From Brevibacillus reuszeri (lineage in GTDB: Bacteria; Bacillota; Bacilli; Brevibacillales; Brevibacillaceae): a stretch of DNA of 64,000 nucleotides. Both the position numbers and the translations under genes were made by a program. The DNA is taken from positions 62,001-126,000 of the forward strand of contig NZ_LGIQ01000011.1 of NCBI RefSeq assembly GCF_001187725.1. The letters are read 5' to 3'. Of the stretch, positions 1 to 7,399 are shown one piece after another. The first letter of the stretch is position 1. Every line of letters begins with the position of its first letter. The notes beneath the pieces were generated by a model. The model had not been told where the DNA came from and searched no databases. It was given only the letters and a program-made list of their open reading frames with translations.

Positions 1-237
1 AACGATGACGGCGTCGATGGGGACCATCTTGTTGTGAAAAATGATCCGCGCAGGAGTACCGCTCGAAACGATGACCTTTTCGCCAAAGCCCGCTCCGATG
101 CGGTCTGCTGCAATCACCGTTTGTCCACCTTCCTTTTCATTCCAGTCAATGGGCTGGACAATCAACAGCTTGAGATTCTCCATACCCTCCTCTTTTTGTG
201 TGGACCAGACACTGCCGATCACTTTTCCCAAAAACAT
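1..237 (-). CDS. BMC-P pentameric shell protein, EutN/CcmL family (partial)
   Basis: Pentamer-forming vertex protein that caps the corners of a bacterial microcompartment shell. The visible 79 residues begin MFLGKVIGSVW and contain KLLIVQPID, the AADRIGAGFGE segment, and PIDAVIV, the standard order for EutN/CcmL/PduN proteins of about 85-100 residues. The start ATG at 237 follows a strong AAAGGGGGAG ribosome site. The gene runs off the left edge, so only its last residues are missing. It is the last visible gene of the minus-strand BMC operon, 12 bases after the preceding gene. The fold assignment is secure; which BMC it belongs to follows from its neighbours. Confidence 0.93.
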   Translation of the reverse strand, partial: MFLGKVIGSVWSTQKEEGMENLKLLIVQPIDWNEKEGGQTVIAADRIGAGFGEKVIVSSGTPARIIFHNKMVPIDAVIV

Positions 238-249
238 GGCGCTCCCCCT

Positions 250-1050
250 TTACTTCTCGTAGTGGACAGCGATTCCTTTTTCCCTCAGCATATCCTGCGC
301 CAAAGGAGAGACAATCGTACCTGGTCGCAGAACAAGGCCTCCATCCGGGAATTCCTCTTGCGCTTTTACCCAGTCCGCGGTCAGCAGCTTGGCCGAGGGA
401 GCGACCTGCCCTTCCGAACCTGCCGCCGCCTCTGTCCTCTCGCTTCGCCTGTTTGCCATACTTTTTCGAATGACCGCATCAGCCAGCTGCTTTTGTGGGT
501 AAAACTCTACTCCGAGCTCCTTCATTTCATTGACATGTCGCAAAAAGAGCTGTTGATACGGCTTCGGCAAGGTCAGGGTCTTCAAAGTGCGCCGATCGGC
601 TCGCTTCAAACCGGGTACATCCTCACCCACTAATACCGGCTTTCCCAGTACGAGTGCCGAAAAGATGATCTCCGCCTTGATCGTTCCCTTCATGCCTGCT
701 GCCACGCGTGCTGCGTTATCCAAATCCATTTCGGGAAGGATGACACCGGCATACTCTTTGGGCACTTCCAAAGGAATCGGGGCATATTCGTCAGCAGTGA
801 TGAGCTTGCCTGCTCCCCCACACTCGATCCGGTGCATCCCCAGCCACGAAGACGTTTCTCCATCCAGAAACAAAATATCGTGGCATATCCCATTGTTTTG
901 CAAGGCGATAAACTGGTCCTCAAACGACTCGTGCGCCCTGCTGTCACAGAAGATATACAACCACTTTTCCCGTTTCTCCTGCTGCGTTTCCGATTTCATT
1001 GATTGCAAAATTTCTCTCGTGATCGACTCGATCATTTGCCTCATATCCAT
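250..1050 (-). CDS. BMC-associated protein with N-terminal encapsulation-type helix, function unknown
   Basis: A 266-residue protein that I cannot assign to a named enzyme. Residues 1-20 (MDMRQMIESITREILQSM) form a short amphipathic helix followed by a charged linker, the pattern of peptides that target cargo to BMC lumens. The middle (about 90-150, with VILPEMDLDNAARVAAG and LGKPVLVGED) resembles flavoprotein-like BMC accessory proteins; this is a weak impression. The last 19 residues contain SPLAQDMLREKGI, similar to a TPAAxxxLxxRGI motif in the neighbouring PduL. The start at ATG 1050 is chosen because it follows GGGAGGTG and lies just after the PduL stop; a longer reading would overlap PduL by about 100 bases. 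It could be a redox or scaffold component. Confidence 0.8.
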   Translation of the reverse strand: MDMRQMIESITREILQSMKSETQQEKREKWLYIFCDSRAHESFEDQFIALQNNGICHDILFLDGETSSWLGMHRIECGGAGKLITADEYAPIPLEVPKEYAGVILPEMDLDNAARVAAGMKGTIKAEIIFSALVLGKPVLVGEDVPGLKRADRRTLKTLTLPKPYQQLFLRHVNEMKELGVEFYPQKQLADAVIRKSMANRRSERTEAAAGSEGQVAPSAKLLTADWVKAQEEFPDGGLVLRPGTIVSPLAQDMLREKGIAVHYEK

Positions 1051-1051
1051 T

Positions 1052-1840
1052 CTAACACCTCCCTGCTGAGGAAAAGAGCTTGCCATTTTTCCCAAGCAAG
1101 CGCACCTTGTCACCTGTTTTGAGGCTAGCTGCATTCGCTTCATCGAGATCAATATGAAAATCGAGTGTATACCGCGGGCTGACCCTCACCGTCACATTCG
1201 GGAAAATCAGTGTGCGCTCCCCGAGCATTTGCAGCATCAGACTGTCTCCATCCTGAACGTGAAAGGCTCTGGCATCCAGGTCAGACATGTGCACATGACA
1301 TTTCGCCACAATGACACCCGATTCCAATACGACACAGCCAGCAGGACCAATAAGCGTAATACCTGGTGTAGCTTCCAAAGAGCCAGACATTCGAACAGGA
1401 GGGTGGATTCCTAGCGAAAATCCATCCGTCCGAGAGATTTCTACCTGGCTTACTCCTCTTGCCGGGCCCAGAATCCGCACATCCTTCATCAATCCTTTTG
1501 GTCCTAGCAGTGTTACCGTTTCTGTCGCAGCGAACTGCCCCGTCTGAGAGAGTGCACGCAGAGGAGTGAGCTTGTAGCCTGCGCCAAAAAGTCTTTCTAC
1601 ATCCTCCGTTGCCAGGTGGATGTGGCGATTGGATACTCCGACCGGAATGGTCTGCTCCAAAGCTCCTTCACTCCCGCCTGAAAAAGCGTTCGCTGATCCG
1701 AGCACTTCCACGCGAATCCCTCTCCCCTTTAAAAAATCGGTTGCAGCCGGGGTAAATCTGTCCTCTGCGTGAACCACGAAGGGATTGGGGACCCCTGTTC
1801 GCAGCATAGCCCGCAGTGTGGTTTCTGTAATGACAGCCAT
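1052..1840 (-). CDS. pduL: PduL-type phosphate acyltransferase (phosphotransacylase)
   Basis: Converts acyl-CoA (here probably acetyl-CoA) and phosphate to acyl-phosphate and free CoA, recycling CoA inside a microcompartment. The 262-residue product has the PduL signatures: VGVSNRHIHL with His73/His75, AKCHVHMS with His182/His184, and DFHIDLDEANAA with His229, the metal-site and active-site histidines of the family. Residues 1-60 form an extension beyond the minimal PduL fold and include RFTPAATDFLKGRGI, a motif seen at the N-terminus of EutT-like BMC proteins. It lies 2 bases before the 266-residue BMC protein and 11 bases after a BMC-H gene. With the acylating aldehyde dehydrogenase it forms the metabolosome core. 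The second histidine motif reads CHVHM where RHIHM is more usual. Confidence 0.92.
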   Translation of the reverse strand: MAVITETTLRAMLRTGVPNPFVVHAEDRFTPAATDFLKGRGIRVEVLGSANAFSGGSEGALEQTIPVGVSNRHIHLATEDVERLFGAGYKLTPLRALSQTGQFAATETVTLLGPKGLMKDVRILGPARGVSQVEISRTDGFSLGIHPPVRMSGSLEATPGITLIGPAGCVVLESGVIVAKCHVHMSDLDARAFHVQDGDSLMLQMLGERTLIFPNVTVRVSPRYTLDFHIDLDEANAASLKTGDKVRLLGKNGKLFSSAGRC

Positions 1841-1851
1841 AGGCTAGTGAT

Positions 1852-2139
1852 TTACCCTTCCAGCTTCGGAAGGATCAGCTCGATATCAGAATGCGGTCGC
1901 GGAATGACATGCACAGATTTCAGCTCCCCCACCTTTTGTGCTGCTTCTGCGCCTGCATCCGTCGATGCTTTGACCGCCCCCACGTCTCCGCGGACCATCA
2001 CGGTCACAAGCCCGCCCCCTACATGTACTTTTCCGATCAGCTTGACATTCGCCGCTTTTACCATGGCATCGGCTGCCTCTACTGCTCCGATCAACCCTTT
2101 TGTTTCCACCATGCCGAGTGCTGCCCATTCTCCTGCCAT
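1852..2139 (-). CDS. BMC-H hexameric shell protein (PduA/EutM type)
   Basis: Forms hexagonal tiles of the microcompartment facet. The 95-residue protein is a single BMC domain: ALGMVETKGLIGAVEAAD at the start, the pore region KVHVGGGLVTVMVRGDVGA, and the EutM/PduA-like VHVIPRPHSDIE near the end. The pore loop reads GGG. GGAGGT precedes the ATG at 2139. It is almost identical to the BMC-H encoded at 3699-3974, with four substitutions over about 88 aligned residues and a slightly longer N-terminus. It sits between the aldehyde dehydrogenase and PduL genes, 13 bases after the former. Confidence 0.96.
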   Translation of the reverse strand: MAGEWAALGMVETKGLIGAVEAADAMVKAANVKLIGKVHVGGGLVTVMVRGDVGAVKASTDAGAEAAQKVGELKSVHVIPRPHSDIELILPKLEG

Positions 2140-2152
2140 CCCTTATACCTCC

Positions 2153-3631
2153 TTACCGATTGGAAGATTGCAATTCCAGAAGCACGCTTTTAATGATTTC
2201 CGCGATTTCGTCTCTACTGATTGCAGGTGACGCCGGAGCCGTGGTCACAGCCGGAGTCAATTGGGCTGCTGCCTCCAGCTTCATTTCTCGCAGCCCAAAG
2301 GCGACGCGCTTGATATTCATTAAATGCTGTGGGCCGATATTATCCGAGGTCACATTGTTGCCAAAGGAACCGCACCCAAGCGTAAGCGATGGCAAGATGC
2401 CGGTAGTTGCCCCGATTCCACCAAACGTCGTGCCTGAATTGACCACAATACGTGAGGCTGGCTTATCAACCGCGAATGATTCGATCACCTGAGCATCCTG
2501 ACAATGAATGCCGAGCGTATGACCGAGGCCGCCAAATTCCAGCAGCTTGTTGCAAAGGTGGCTCGCTTCCTGGCTATCCGATACCGTATAGAGTGTCAAA
2601 ATCGGAGCCAGCTTCTCGATTGAAAACGGGAATTCTCGCCCGATTCCGGTTTCTTCTGCCATCAACAGCTGGGCATCCTCTGGCACGATAATCCCGGCCA
2701 GCTCAGCAATTGCCTGCGGTGACTTCCCAACGATAGCAGGATTCAGTCCATTGCCTTTCATGATAACAGCCGCTACACGCTTTGTTTCATGATCATCGAG
2801 AAAATACGCCCCGTTGCGCTTCAGCTCCGCTACAACCTTGCGTTTGATCGTCTTGTCGACGACGAGAGCCTGCTCCGAAGCGCAAATCGTTCCATAATCA
2901 AATGTCTTGCTCTGTACAATTTGGCGAATCGCCGTAGCAATGTCAGCACTCGCATGAATGTAGACAGGCACATTGCCAGGTCCTACGCCAAAAGCGGGCT
3001 TGCCACTGCTGTAGGCTGCTTTAACCATCGCGGTTCCACCAGTTGCCAGGATGACATCCGTGCACACATTTCCCATCAGCTCCTGGGAAGCAGCGAGTGT
3101 TGGCTGGGTAATGCAAGAGATCAGTCCTGCCGGAGCTCCTGCCCGCTCCGCCGCTGCCTGCATAATTTTTGCTGTCTCTTTTGTACACGTGGCTGCTTGT
3201 GGATGCGGAGAAAATACGATCGCATTCCCCGCCTTTACGCTGATCAATGCCTTGAAAATAACGGTCGAGGTCGGATTGGTTGAAGGCACGATCCCCGCGA
3301 TGACACCAACAGGCTGTGCGACTTCCCAAACCCGGTTTTGCTCGTCCCTGCGGATGATTCCTACTGTCTTCATTTCTTTGATTGCCTGATAGACATCGTT
3401 TGCTGCGAACAAGTTTTTCGCTGTTTTATCCGCTACTCGTCCGTAGCCTGTTTCATCAACGGCCATTGCTGCCAAGCGACCTGCTTCTACTTTTGCAGCC
3501 TCCGCCATGCCCTGAACGATTTGATCGATTTGATTTTGCGACATGGCTTGCAGTCGTTTCTGCGCTTGCTTGGCTGTAAGCAAAGATTGTCTTACTTCCT
3601 GGACAGATTGCAAATCTACGTCTAGCATCAC
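2153..3631 (-). CDS. CoA-acylating aldehyde dehydrogenase, BMC type (EutE/PduP-like)
   Basis: Oxidises an aldehyde with CoA and NAD+ to acyl-CoA; from the phosphonate context the substrate is probably acetaldehyde. About 492 residues, typical of the family. The catalytic cysteine is Cys250 in FDYGTICASEQAL; the cofactor-binding region includes GIVPSTNPTST and FGVGPGNVPVY. After the catalytic fold comes an Ala/Pro/Thr linker and a terminal amphipathic helix (SRDEIAEIIKSVLLELQ, about residues 471-490), the look of a C-terminal encapsulation peptide; many EutE/PduP enzymes carry this at the N-terminus instead. The start is GTG 3631 or ATG 3628; AAGAGGTGA lies about 9-12 bases upstream. It is flanked by two near-identical BMC-H genes. 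Confidence 0.93.
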   Translation of the reverse strand: MMLDVDLQSVQEVRQSLLTAKQAQKRLQAMSQNQIDQIVQGMAEAAKVEAGRLAAMAVDETGYGRVADKTAKNLFAANDVYQAIKEMKTVGIIRRDEQNRVWEVAQPVGVIAGIVPSTNPTSTVIFKALISVKAGNAIVFSPHPQAATCTKETAKIMQAAAERAGAPAGLISCITQPTLAASQELMGNVCTDVILATGGTAMVKAAYSSGKPAFGVGPGNVPVYIHASADIATAIRQIVQSKTFDYGTICASEQALVVDKTIKRKVVAELKRNGAYFLDDHETKRVAAVIMKGNGLNPAIVGKSPQAIAELAGIIVPEDAQLLMAEETGIGREFPFSIEKLAPILTLYTVSDSQEASHLCNKLLEFGGLGHTLGIHCQDAQVIESFAVDKPASRIVVNSGTTFGGIGATTGILPSLTLGCGSFGNNVTSDNIGPQHLMNIKRVAFGLREMKLEAAAQLTPAVTTAPASPAISRDEIAEIIKSVLLELQSSNR

Positions 3632-3698
3632 GATATACCGTCACCTCTTTTCAGCCGTTTGCGGATCCGTTTCTTTTGAGAAGGTACAAGCAATAGCT

Positions 3699-3974
3699 CT
3701 ACTCCAGCTTTGGCAAAATCAGCTCAATATCAGAGTGCGGACGTGGAATGACGTGGACAGAAACCAGCTCCCCCACCTTTTCCGCTGCGGCTGCTCCAGC
3801 GTCTGTAGATGCCTTTACCGCTCCTACATCACCTCGAACCATGACGGTAACCAGCCCGCCCCCTACATGCACCTTACCGACAAGCTTTACATTCGCTGCC
3901 TTGACCATCGCATCAGCAGCCTCTACCGCACCGATCAGTCCTTTTGTTTCTACCATTCCCAATGCATCACCCAT
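3699..3974 (-). CDS. BMC-H hexameric shell protein (PduA/EutM type)
   Basis: A 91-residue single BMC-domain shell protein, nearly the same as the product of 1852-2139, with ALGMVETKGLIGA, the VHVGGGLVTVMVRGDVGA pore region and VHVIPRPHSDIELILPK. The two genes differ at many synonymous positions although the proteins barely differ, so the copies are not recent and both appear constrained. The ATG at 3974 follows AAGGAGGAAT and lies two bases after the stop of the extended BMC-H gene, suggesting coupled translation. It precedes the aldehyde dehydrogenase by 67 bases. Confidence 0.96.
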   Translation of the reverse strand: MGDALGMVETKGLIGAVEAADAMVKAANVKLVGKVHVGGGLVTVMVRGDVGAVKASTDAGAAAAEKVGELVSVHVIPRPHSDIELILPKLE

Positions 3975-3976
3975 GA

Positions 3977-4372
3977 CTATTCCTCCTTGCTTGCTTGTGT
4001 TGTGGTTATTGGTGTACTCTGCGCATTTTTCTGCTTGTCTCCTGCTTTTCCCGCTGGCTTGGAAGTAGCCTGCCTGGACTTCTCTTGTTCCAATTGCTGC
4101 AAAACCATTTGCATTACACTTCGATCAGGACGGGGAATGACTCTGGAGTGACGAAGCTGACCCACTCGTCTTGCTTCTGCCTCGCCCACCGCTACCGCTG
4201 CCGTAACAGAAGCTACATCGCCCACGATATAGATGGTGACAATCCCCGCATCCGCTCCCTGATAGGTCACGCAGCGGACATCGGCGGCTTTGGCTGCTGC
4301 GTCTGTCGCTGCAACAAGGGCAGGAAAACCCACGGTTTCAATCATCCCCAAGGCGTAACCGTTTTCTAGCAT
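3977..4372 (-). CDS. BMC-H shell protein with C-terminal extension
   Basis: First gene of the BMC operon. Residues 1-95 form a divergent BMC domain (YALGMIETVGFPALVAATDAA, TIYIVGDVASV, SRVIPRPDRS). The pore segment reads QGADAG in place of the GGG of its two neighbours, so the pore chemistry probably differs. Residues about 96-131 are a low-complexity Lys/Gln/Ser/Thr tail with no recognised domain; extended BMC-H proteins such as PduK and EutK carry tails or extra domains here. No Cys cluster is seen in the tail. A sigma-A-type promoter at 4435-4463 gives a leader of about 55 bases. Confidence 0.92.
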   Translation of the reverse strand: MLENGYALGMIETVGFPALVAATDAAAKAADVRCVTYQGADAGIVTIYIVGDVASVTAAVAVGEAEARRVGQLRHSRVIPRPDRSVMQMVLQQLEQEKSRQATSKPAGKAGDKQKNAQSTPITTTQASKEE

Positions 4373-4434
4373 CTGGATTTCACCCTTTCCTCATCTTCAC
4401 ATTTCGTTCAACAAAAAATAGATTCGATACTCTG

Positions 4435-4463
4435 AAAATAATGCGAACGAGAGTCAATTTCAA
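4435..4463 (-). promoter_or_regulatory. Candidate sigma-A promoter of the BMC operon
   Basis: Read on the minus strand: -35 TTGAAA (4458-4463), a 17-base spacer, and -10 TATTTT (4435-4440), giving a start near 4428 about 55 bases before the first BMC-H gene. It implies the shell operon can be expressed separately from phnX-phnW, although read-through from the regulator gene is possible because no clear terminator lies between. Confidence 0.6.
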
Positions 4464-4500
4464 GTTAAGAATTTGTTTTTATGTTGTTTTAGTTGATATT
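4464..4500 (-). promoter_or_regulatory. Repeated CAAC/CAAA motifs upstream of the BMC promoter
   Basis: On the minus strand this AT-rich stretch contains CAACTAAAA, CAACATAAAAA and CAAATTC in tandem, ending just upstream of the -35 box. Similar A-rich AAC repeats (AAAACAAAAAACAACTAAAA) lie downstream of the -10 of the AEP transport promoter (about 11356-11393). DeoR-family proteins often bind short tandem repeats, so this may be the binding site of the regulator encoded at 4552-5337. This is inference from sequence pattern only. Confidence 0.35.
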
Positions 4501-4551
4501 GGTTGTGTCTTGGTCCAAAAAATGAAGAGCATCTACTTCCTGCCCCTTTCT

Positions 4552-5337
4552 TCAGTCCGCTACTAACCAATCGACACCTTTTGCTTCCAGCTCACCCTCC
4601 CATTCCTTCGGTGCTGGTACATCGCTGATTACCGTATCAATCTCTTTCAAGTCAGCCACCTTGTAGAAGGTGCTGATGCCGATTTTGGAGTGATCCGTCA
4701 AAACGATATTTTCCTTGGAATTCTCGATAATCCGCTTGGCAATCATCGCTTTTTCGCAATCATAGCTGGAAATGCCATGCTGGGCCAAAATCCCGTCAAT
4801 CGAAATGAACGCCTTGTCGACGAAAAAGTTTTGCATCATGTTTTCAGCCAGCGTACCTGCCGTGCGAAAATGCTTGGATTGAACCTTTCCGCCAATGAAA
4901 TAGATCTCCCCTGTAAAAAGCTCCTTATTGTGGTACTCCATCAACAAATTGAGCGCAGGTACCGAGATGGTGATCAGCTTCAGATTTCTGCGATTCATCA
5001 AAAACGGGAGCATATGCAGTGTCGTTGTTCCATCGTCGATGACCAGGACGTCATTATCCTGTACGAGATTTGCAGCTGCACGGCCAATTCGCTTTTTCTC
5101 CTCTGCATGGGAAACCTCCCGCATCAGATGAGATGGCTCCTCTCTCTCGTAATTAATTTTGATGGCACCGCCATACACACGTTTGAGCTGATTTTCATTT
5201 TCCAGCTCCTCCAAATATCGCCTGATCGTCTCCGAGGACACTTGCAGCTTCTCTACCAGCTCGTTGGTCCTGACCTTACCGGCGTAATTCAGTAGGTTCA
5301 TAATCGCGTCTTTGCGTTCTTCCCCCACTAGTGACAT
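4552..5337 (-). CDS. DeoR-family transcriptional regulator of the AEP/BMC locus
   Basis: A 261-residue DeoR-type regulator. The N-terminal winged helix (residues about 5-55) includes VRTNELVEKLQVSSETIRRY and the DeoR signature LKRVYGGAI. The C-terminal sugar-isomerase-like sensor domain has VIDDGTTTLHML, FIGGKV, FFVDKAFISIDGI and VLTDHSKIG, where phosphorylated ligands usually bind. It starts 21 bases after phnW and ends 179 bases before the BMC operon, so it sits exactly between C-P cleavage genes and shell genes and is the natural regulator of both. The ligand is unknown; AEP or phosphonoacetaldehyde would fit. It is clearly related to the DeoR protein at 14375-15178. Confidence 0.92.
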   Translation of the reverse strand: MSLVGEERKDAIMNLLNYAGKVRTNELVEKLQVSSETIRRYLEELENENQLKRVYGGAIKINYEREEPSHLMREVSHAEEKKRIGRAAANLVQDNDVLVIDDGTTTLHMLPFLMNRRNLKLITISVPALNLLMEYHNKELFTGEIYFIGGKVQSKHFRTAGTLAENMMQNFFVDKAFISIDGILAQHGISSYDCEKAMIAKRIIENSKENIVLTDHSKIGISTFYKVADLKEIDTVISDVPAPKEWEGELEAKGVDWLVAD

Positions 5338-5358
5338 AGCTGAAGTCCTCCTGCGTGT

Positions 5359-6471
5359 TTACCAGAAAATATTGTTCTCAATGGCCTGCACCAGATTTTT
5401 CATATCATGCGGGTAGACCTCCCCGATATTTCCGATCCGGAACGTGTCTGCGTGCGAAATTTTCCCCGGGTACAACACAAAGCCTTCTTTTTTCAACCGT
5501 TCATAAAACGCTGCAAACGTAAACTGTGGGCTTTCCGGAAAGTAAAAGGACGTAATGATTGGTGACTGCCATTCTTTTGGCAGCAGCGCGCGAAAACCGA
5601 TCGCTTCCATGCCCTCTACCAATATGCGCTGATTCTCGCGGTAGCGAACCTGCCGTTTCTCGATGCCGCCTTCTTCCGCAAGCTCCAGCATCGCTTGGTA
5701 AAATGCGCGCACTACGTGGGTTGGAGAGGTGAAACGCCACTTTCCGTTATATTTTTCCATCGTCTCCCATTGATCGTACAAGTCGAGCGAGAGCGAGCGT
5801 GCTTGCCCTTTGCATTTTTTCAGCTCCTCGGTTTTAGCCAGAATGAAGCCGAAGCCCGGAACGCCCTGGATGCATTTATTTGCGCTGCTGACCAAATAGT
5901 CAATCTGCAAATCTGCCACATCAAGCGCGACCCCACCGAAGCTGCTCATCGCATCCACGATGTATATCTTGCCAAACGATTTGACTACTTTTCCGATCTC
6001 TTCGATAGGATTGAGCATCCCTGTGGTCGTCTCGCAGTGAACGACAGCGACATGCGTAATCTCCGGGTCGCCCTCCAGCACCTCGCGCAGCTTTTCCGGC
6101 TCAGCCTGACCGACTTCCCCAAAGTCAACCACAACCGTATTGACCTTGAGCACCTTGGAGATTTGCGCAATGCGGTTTCCATAGGCACCGTTTGTCAAGA
6201 CAACCAGCTTGCCATCTTCCGGCACGACCGAGCCAATGACAGCCTCTACAGAAAAAGTGCCGCTTCCCTGCATGAGGACGGTCGTATAATCATCATGATT
6301 GCGTCCGCCCAGACTGACCAGCTTTGCACGCAGACTTTGAACCAGATCGTTGTATTCGTTATCCCATGTGCACCAGTCGCGCAGCATGGCAGCCTTTACT
6401 CCTTTTGATGTTGACAGTGGTCCAGGAGTCAAGAGCAAGTACGGATTATCAGGCAATTGTGTGAGGTTCAT
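5359..6471 (-). CDS. phnW: 2-aminoethylphosphonate--pyruvate transaminase
   Basis: PLP enzyme that moves the amino group of AEP to pyruvate, giving phosphonoacetaldehyde and alanine. The 370-residue product has TPGPLSTS at the N-terminus, MQGSGTFSVEAVIG, the HCETTTGMLNPIEEIG loop, DAMSSFGG for the PLP pyridine, and the PLP lysine (Lys199) in SSANKCIQGVPGFGF. Length matches family members of about 365-370 residues. The ATG at 6471 lies two bases after the phnX stop, with its AAAGGAGAG site inside the phnX end, so the two are translationally coupled. No encapsulation-type extension is visible at either end. Confidence 0.96.
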   Translation of the reverse strand: MNLTQLPDNPYLLLTPGPLSTSKGVKAAMLRDWCTWDNEYNDLVQSLRAKLVSLGGRNHDDYTTVLMQGSGTFSVEAVIGSVVPEDGKLVVLTNGAYGNRIAQISKVLKVNTVVVDFGEVGQAEPEKLREVLEGDPEITHVAVVHCETTTGMLNPIEEIGKVVKSFGKIYIVDAMSSFGGVALDVADLQIDYLVSSANKCIQGVPGFGFILAKTEELKKCKGQARSLSLDLYDQWETMEKYNGKWRFTSPTHVVRAFYQAMLELAEEGGIEKRQVRYRENQRILVEGMEAIGFRALLPKEWQSPIITSFYFPESPQFTFAAFYERLKKEGFVLYPGKISHADTFRIGNIGEVYPHDMKNLVQAIENNIFW

Positions 6472-6473
6472 GA

Positions 6474-7268
6474 TTATCTCTCCTTTTGCGCAAGGCGCAG
6501 GTTGATTTTGGGAATCAGCGAATCCAGCTCACCAATCGTTTCGATCACATAATCAGCTCCAACAGCTTTGAATCGTTTTGCTACGACCTCCATTCGGTCC
6601 GCCAGCTCGTCAGGATCACACTCCAGCACTTCTCGCTCGGTCATGCCCAGCTCACTGCCGCCTTTGATCACGCCCACAGCCCATGTACCTGCTGCGACGG
6701 CTTCTTTCACATCACTCGTCGTATCGCCTACTTTAATGATGTGCTTCATTGGGTGAACGTCCAGATTGATCGCGTTTTGGTAGCACATCCACGGCAACGG
6801 ACGACCCGCCGGCATTTCGCTCGGAGTGACCATCGAATCTGGCCAATAGCCGAGCTTCTTGGCTGCGGGAGCCACGACAGCCATCATCTCCGCTGTGTAC
6901 CCCGTAGTCGAGCCAATCTTGATTCCCGCAGCTCGCAGCCGTGCCACCAGCTCCAGCACACCTGGAATCGGAGTTACGTAGTTTTTCAGAATCGAGAATA
7001 GCATCGGCTCGAAGTCGGCATACAGCATGTCGACATCCTTTTTCTCGGGGAGCCTGCCGTATTTTGCTCGCCACAGCTCCTGAATGCGCTCCATTTTCAG
7101 CATCGTGTCGATGTGATCCCACTTGAGCATCCCCATCGGCTCGCGTGCTTCTGCGTGGGTAACCTCGAGCCCGCGCTTTTTGAATACCTCCAAAAACACA
7201 TCCAGTGGCGCAAAGCATCCATAGTCAACGGTTGTTCCAGCCCAGTCAAAAATCACTGCTTGAATCAT
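6474..7268 (-). CDS. phnX: Phosphonoacetaldehyde hydrolase (phosphonatase)
   Basis: HAD-superfamily enzyme that cleaves the C-P bond of phosphonoacetaldehyde to acetaldehyde and phosphate. It has the nucleophile motif VIFDWAGTTVDY (Asp8), the Schiff-base lysine in REPMGMLKWDHI (Lys49, the phosphonatase hallmark), the PAGRPLPWM segment, and KVGDTTSDVKE for the acidic motif. The start is placed at ATG 7268 after AAAGGTGGGAGA; a TTG 27 bases upstream is less likely. The 264 residues match the family. Acetaldehyde made here is the probable input of the BMC aldehyde dehydrogenase. The 131 bases before the gene hold small GC-rich hairpins around 7365-7398 but no clear terminator. Confidence 0.97.
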   Translation of the reverse strand: MIQAVIFDWAGTTVDYGCFAPLDVFLEVFKKRGLEVTHAEAREPMGMLKWDHIDTMLKMERIQELWRAKYGRLPEKKDVDMLYADFEPMLFSILKNYVTPIPGVLELVARLRAAGIKIGSTTGYTAEMMAVVAPAAKKLGYWPDSMVTPSEMPAGRPLPWMCYQNAINLDVHPMKHIIKVGDTTSDVKEAVAAGTWAVGVIKGGSELGMTEREVLECDPDELADRMEVVAKRFKAVGADYVIETIGELDSLIPKINLRLAQKER

Positions 7269-7399
7269 GCTCTCTCTCCCACCTTTGTCACTCAATCAGA
7301 AAAGGATAAACTTCACGTATCCGCATCCTGATTTAGCAAGAATAACTATCCACAAAAACGCGGTCGCTCCTCCTTGAGGAAGCCTCGATAGAGGTTTTC

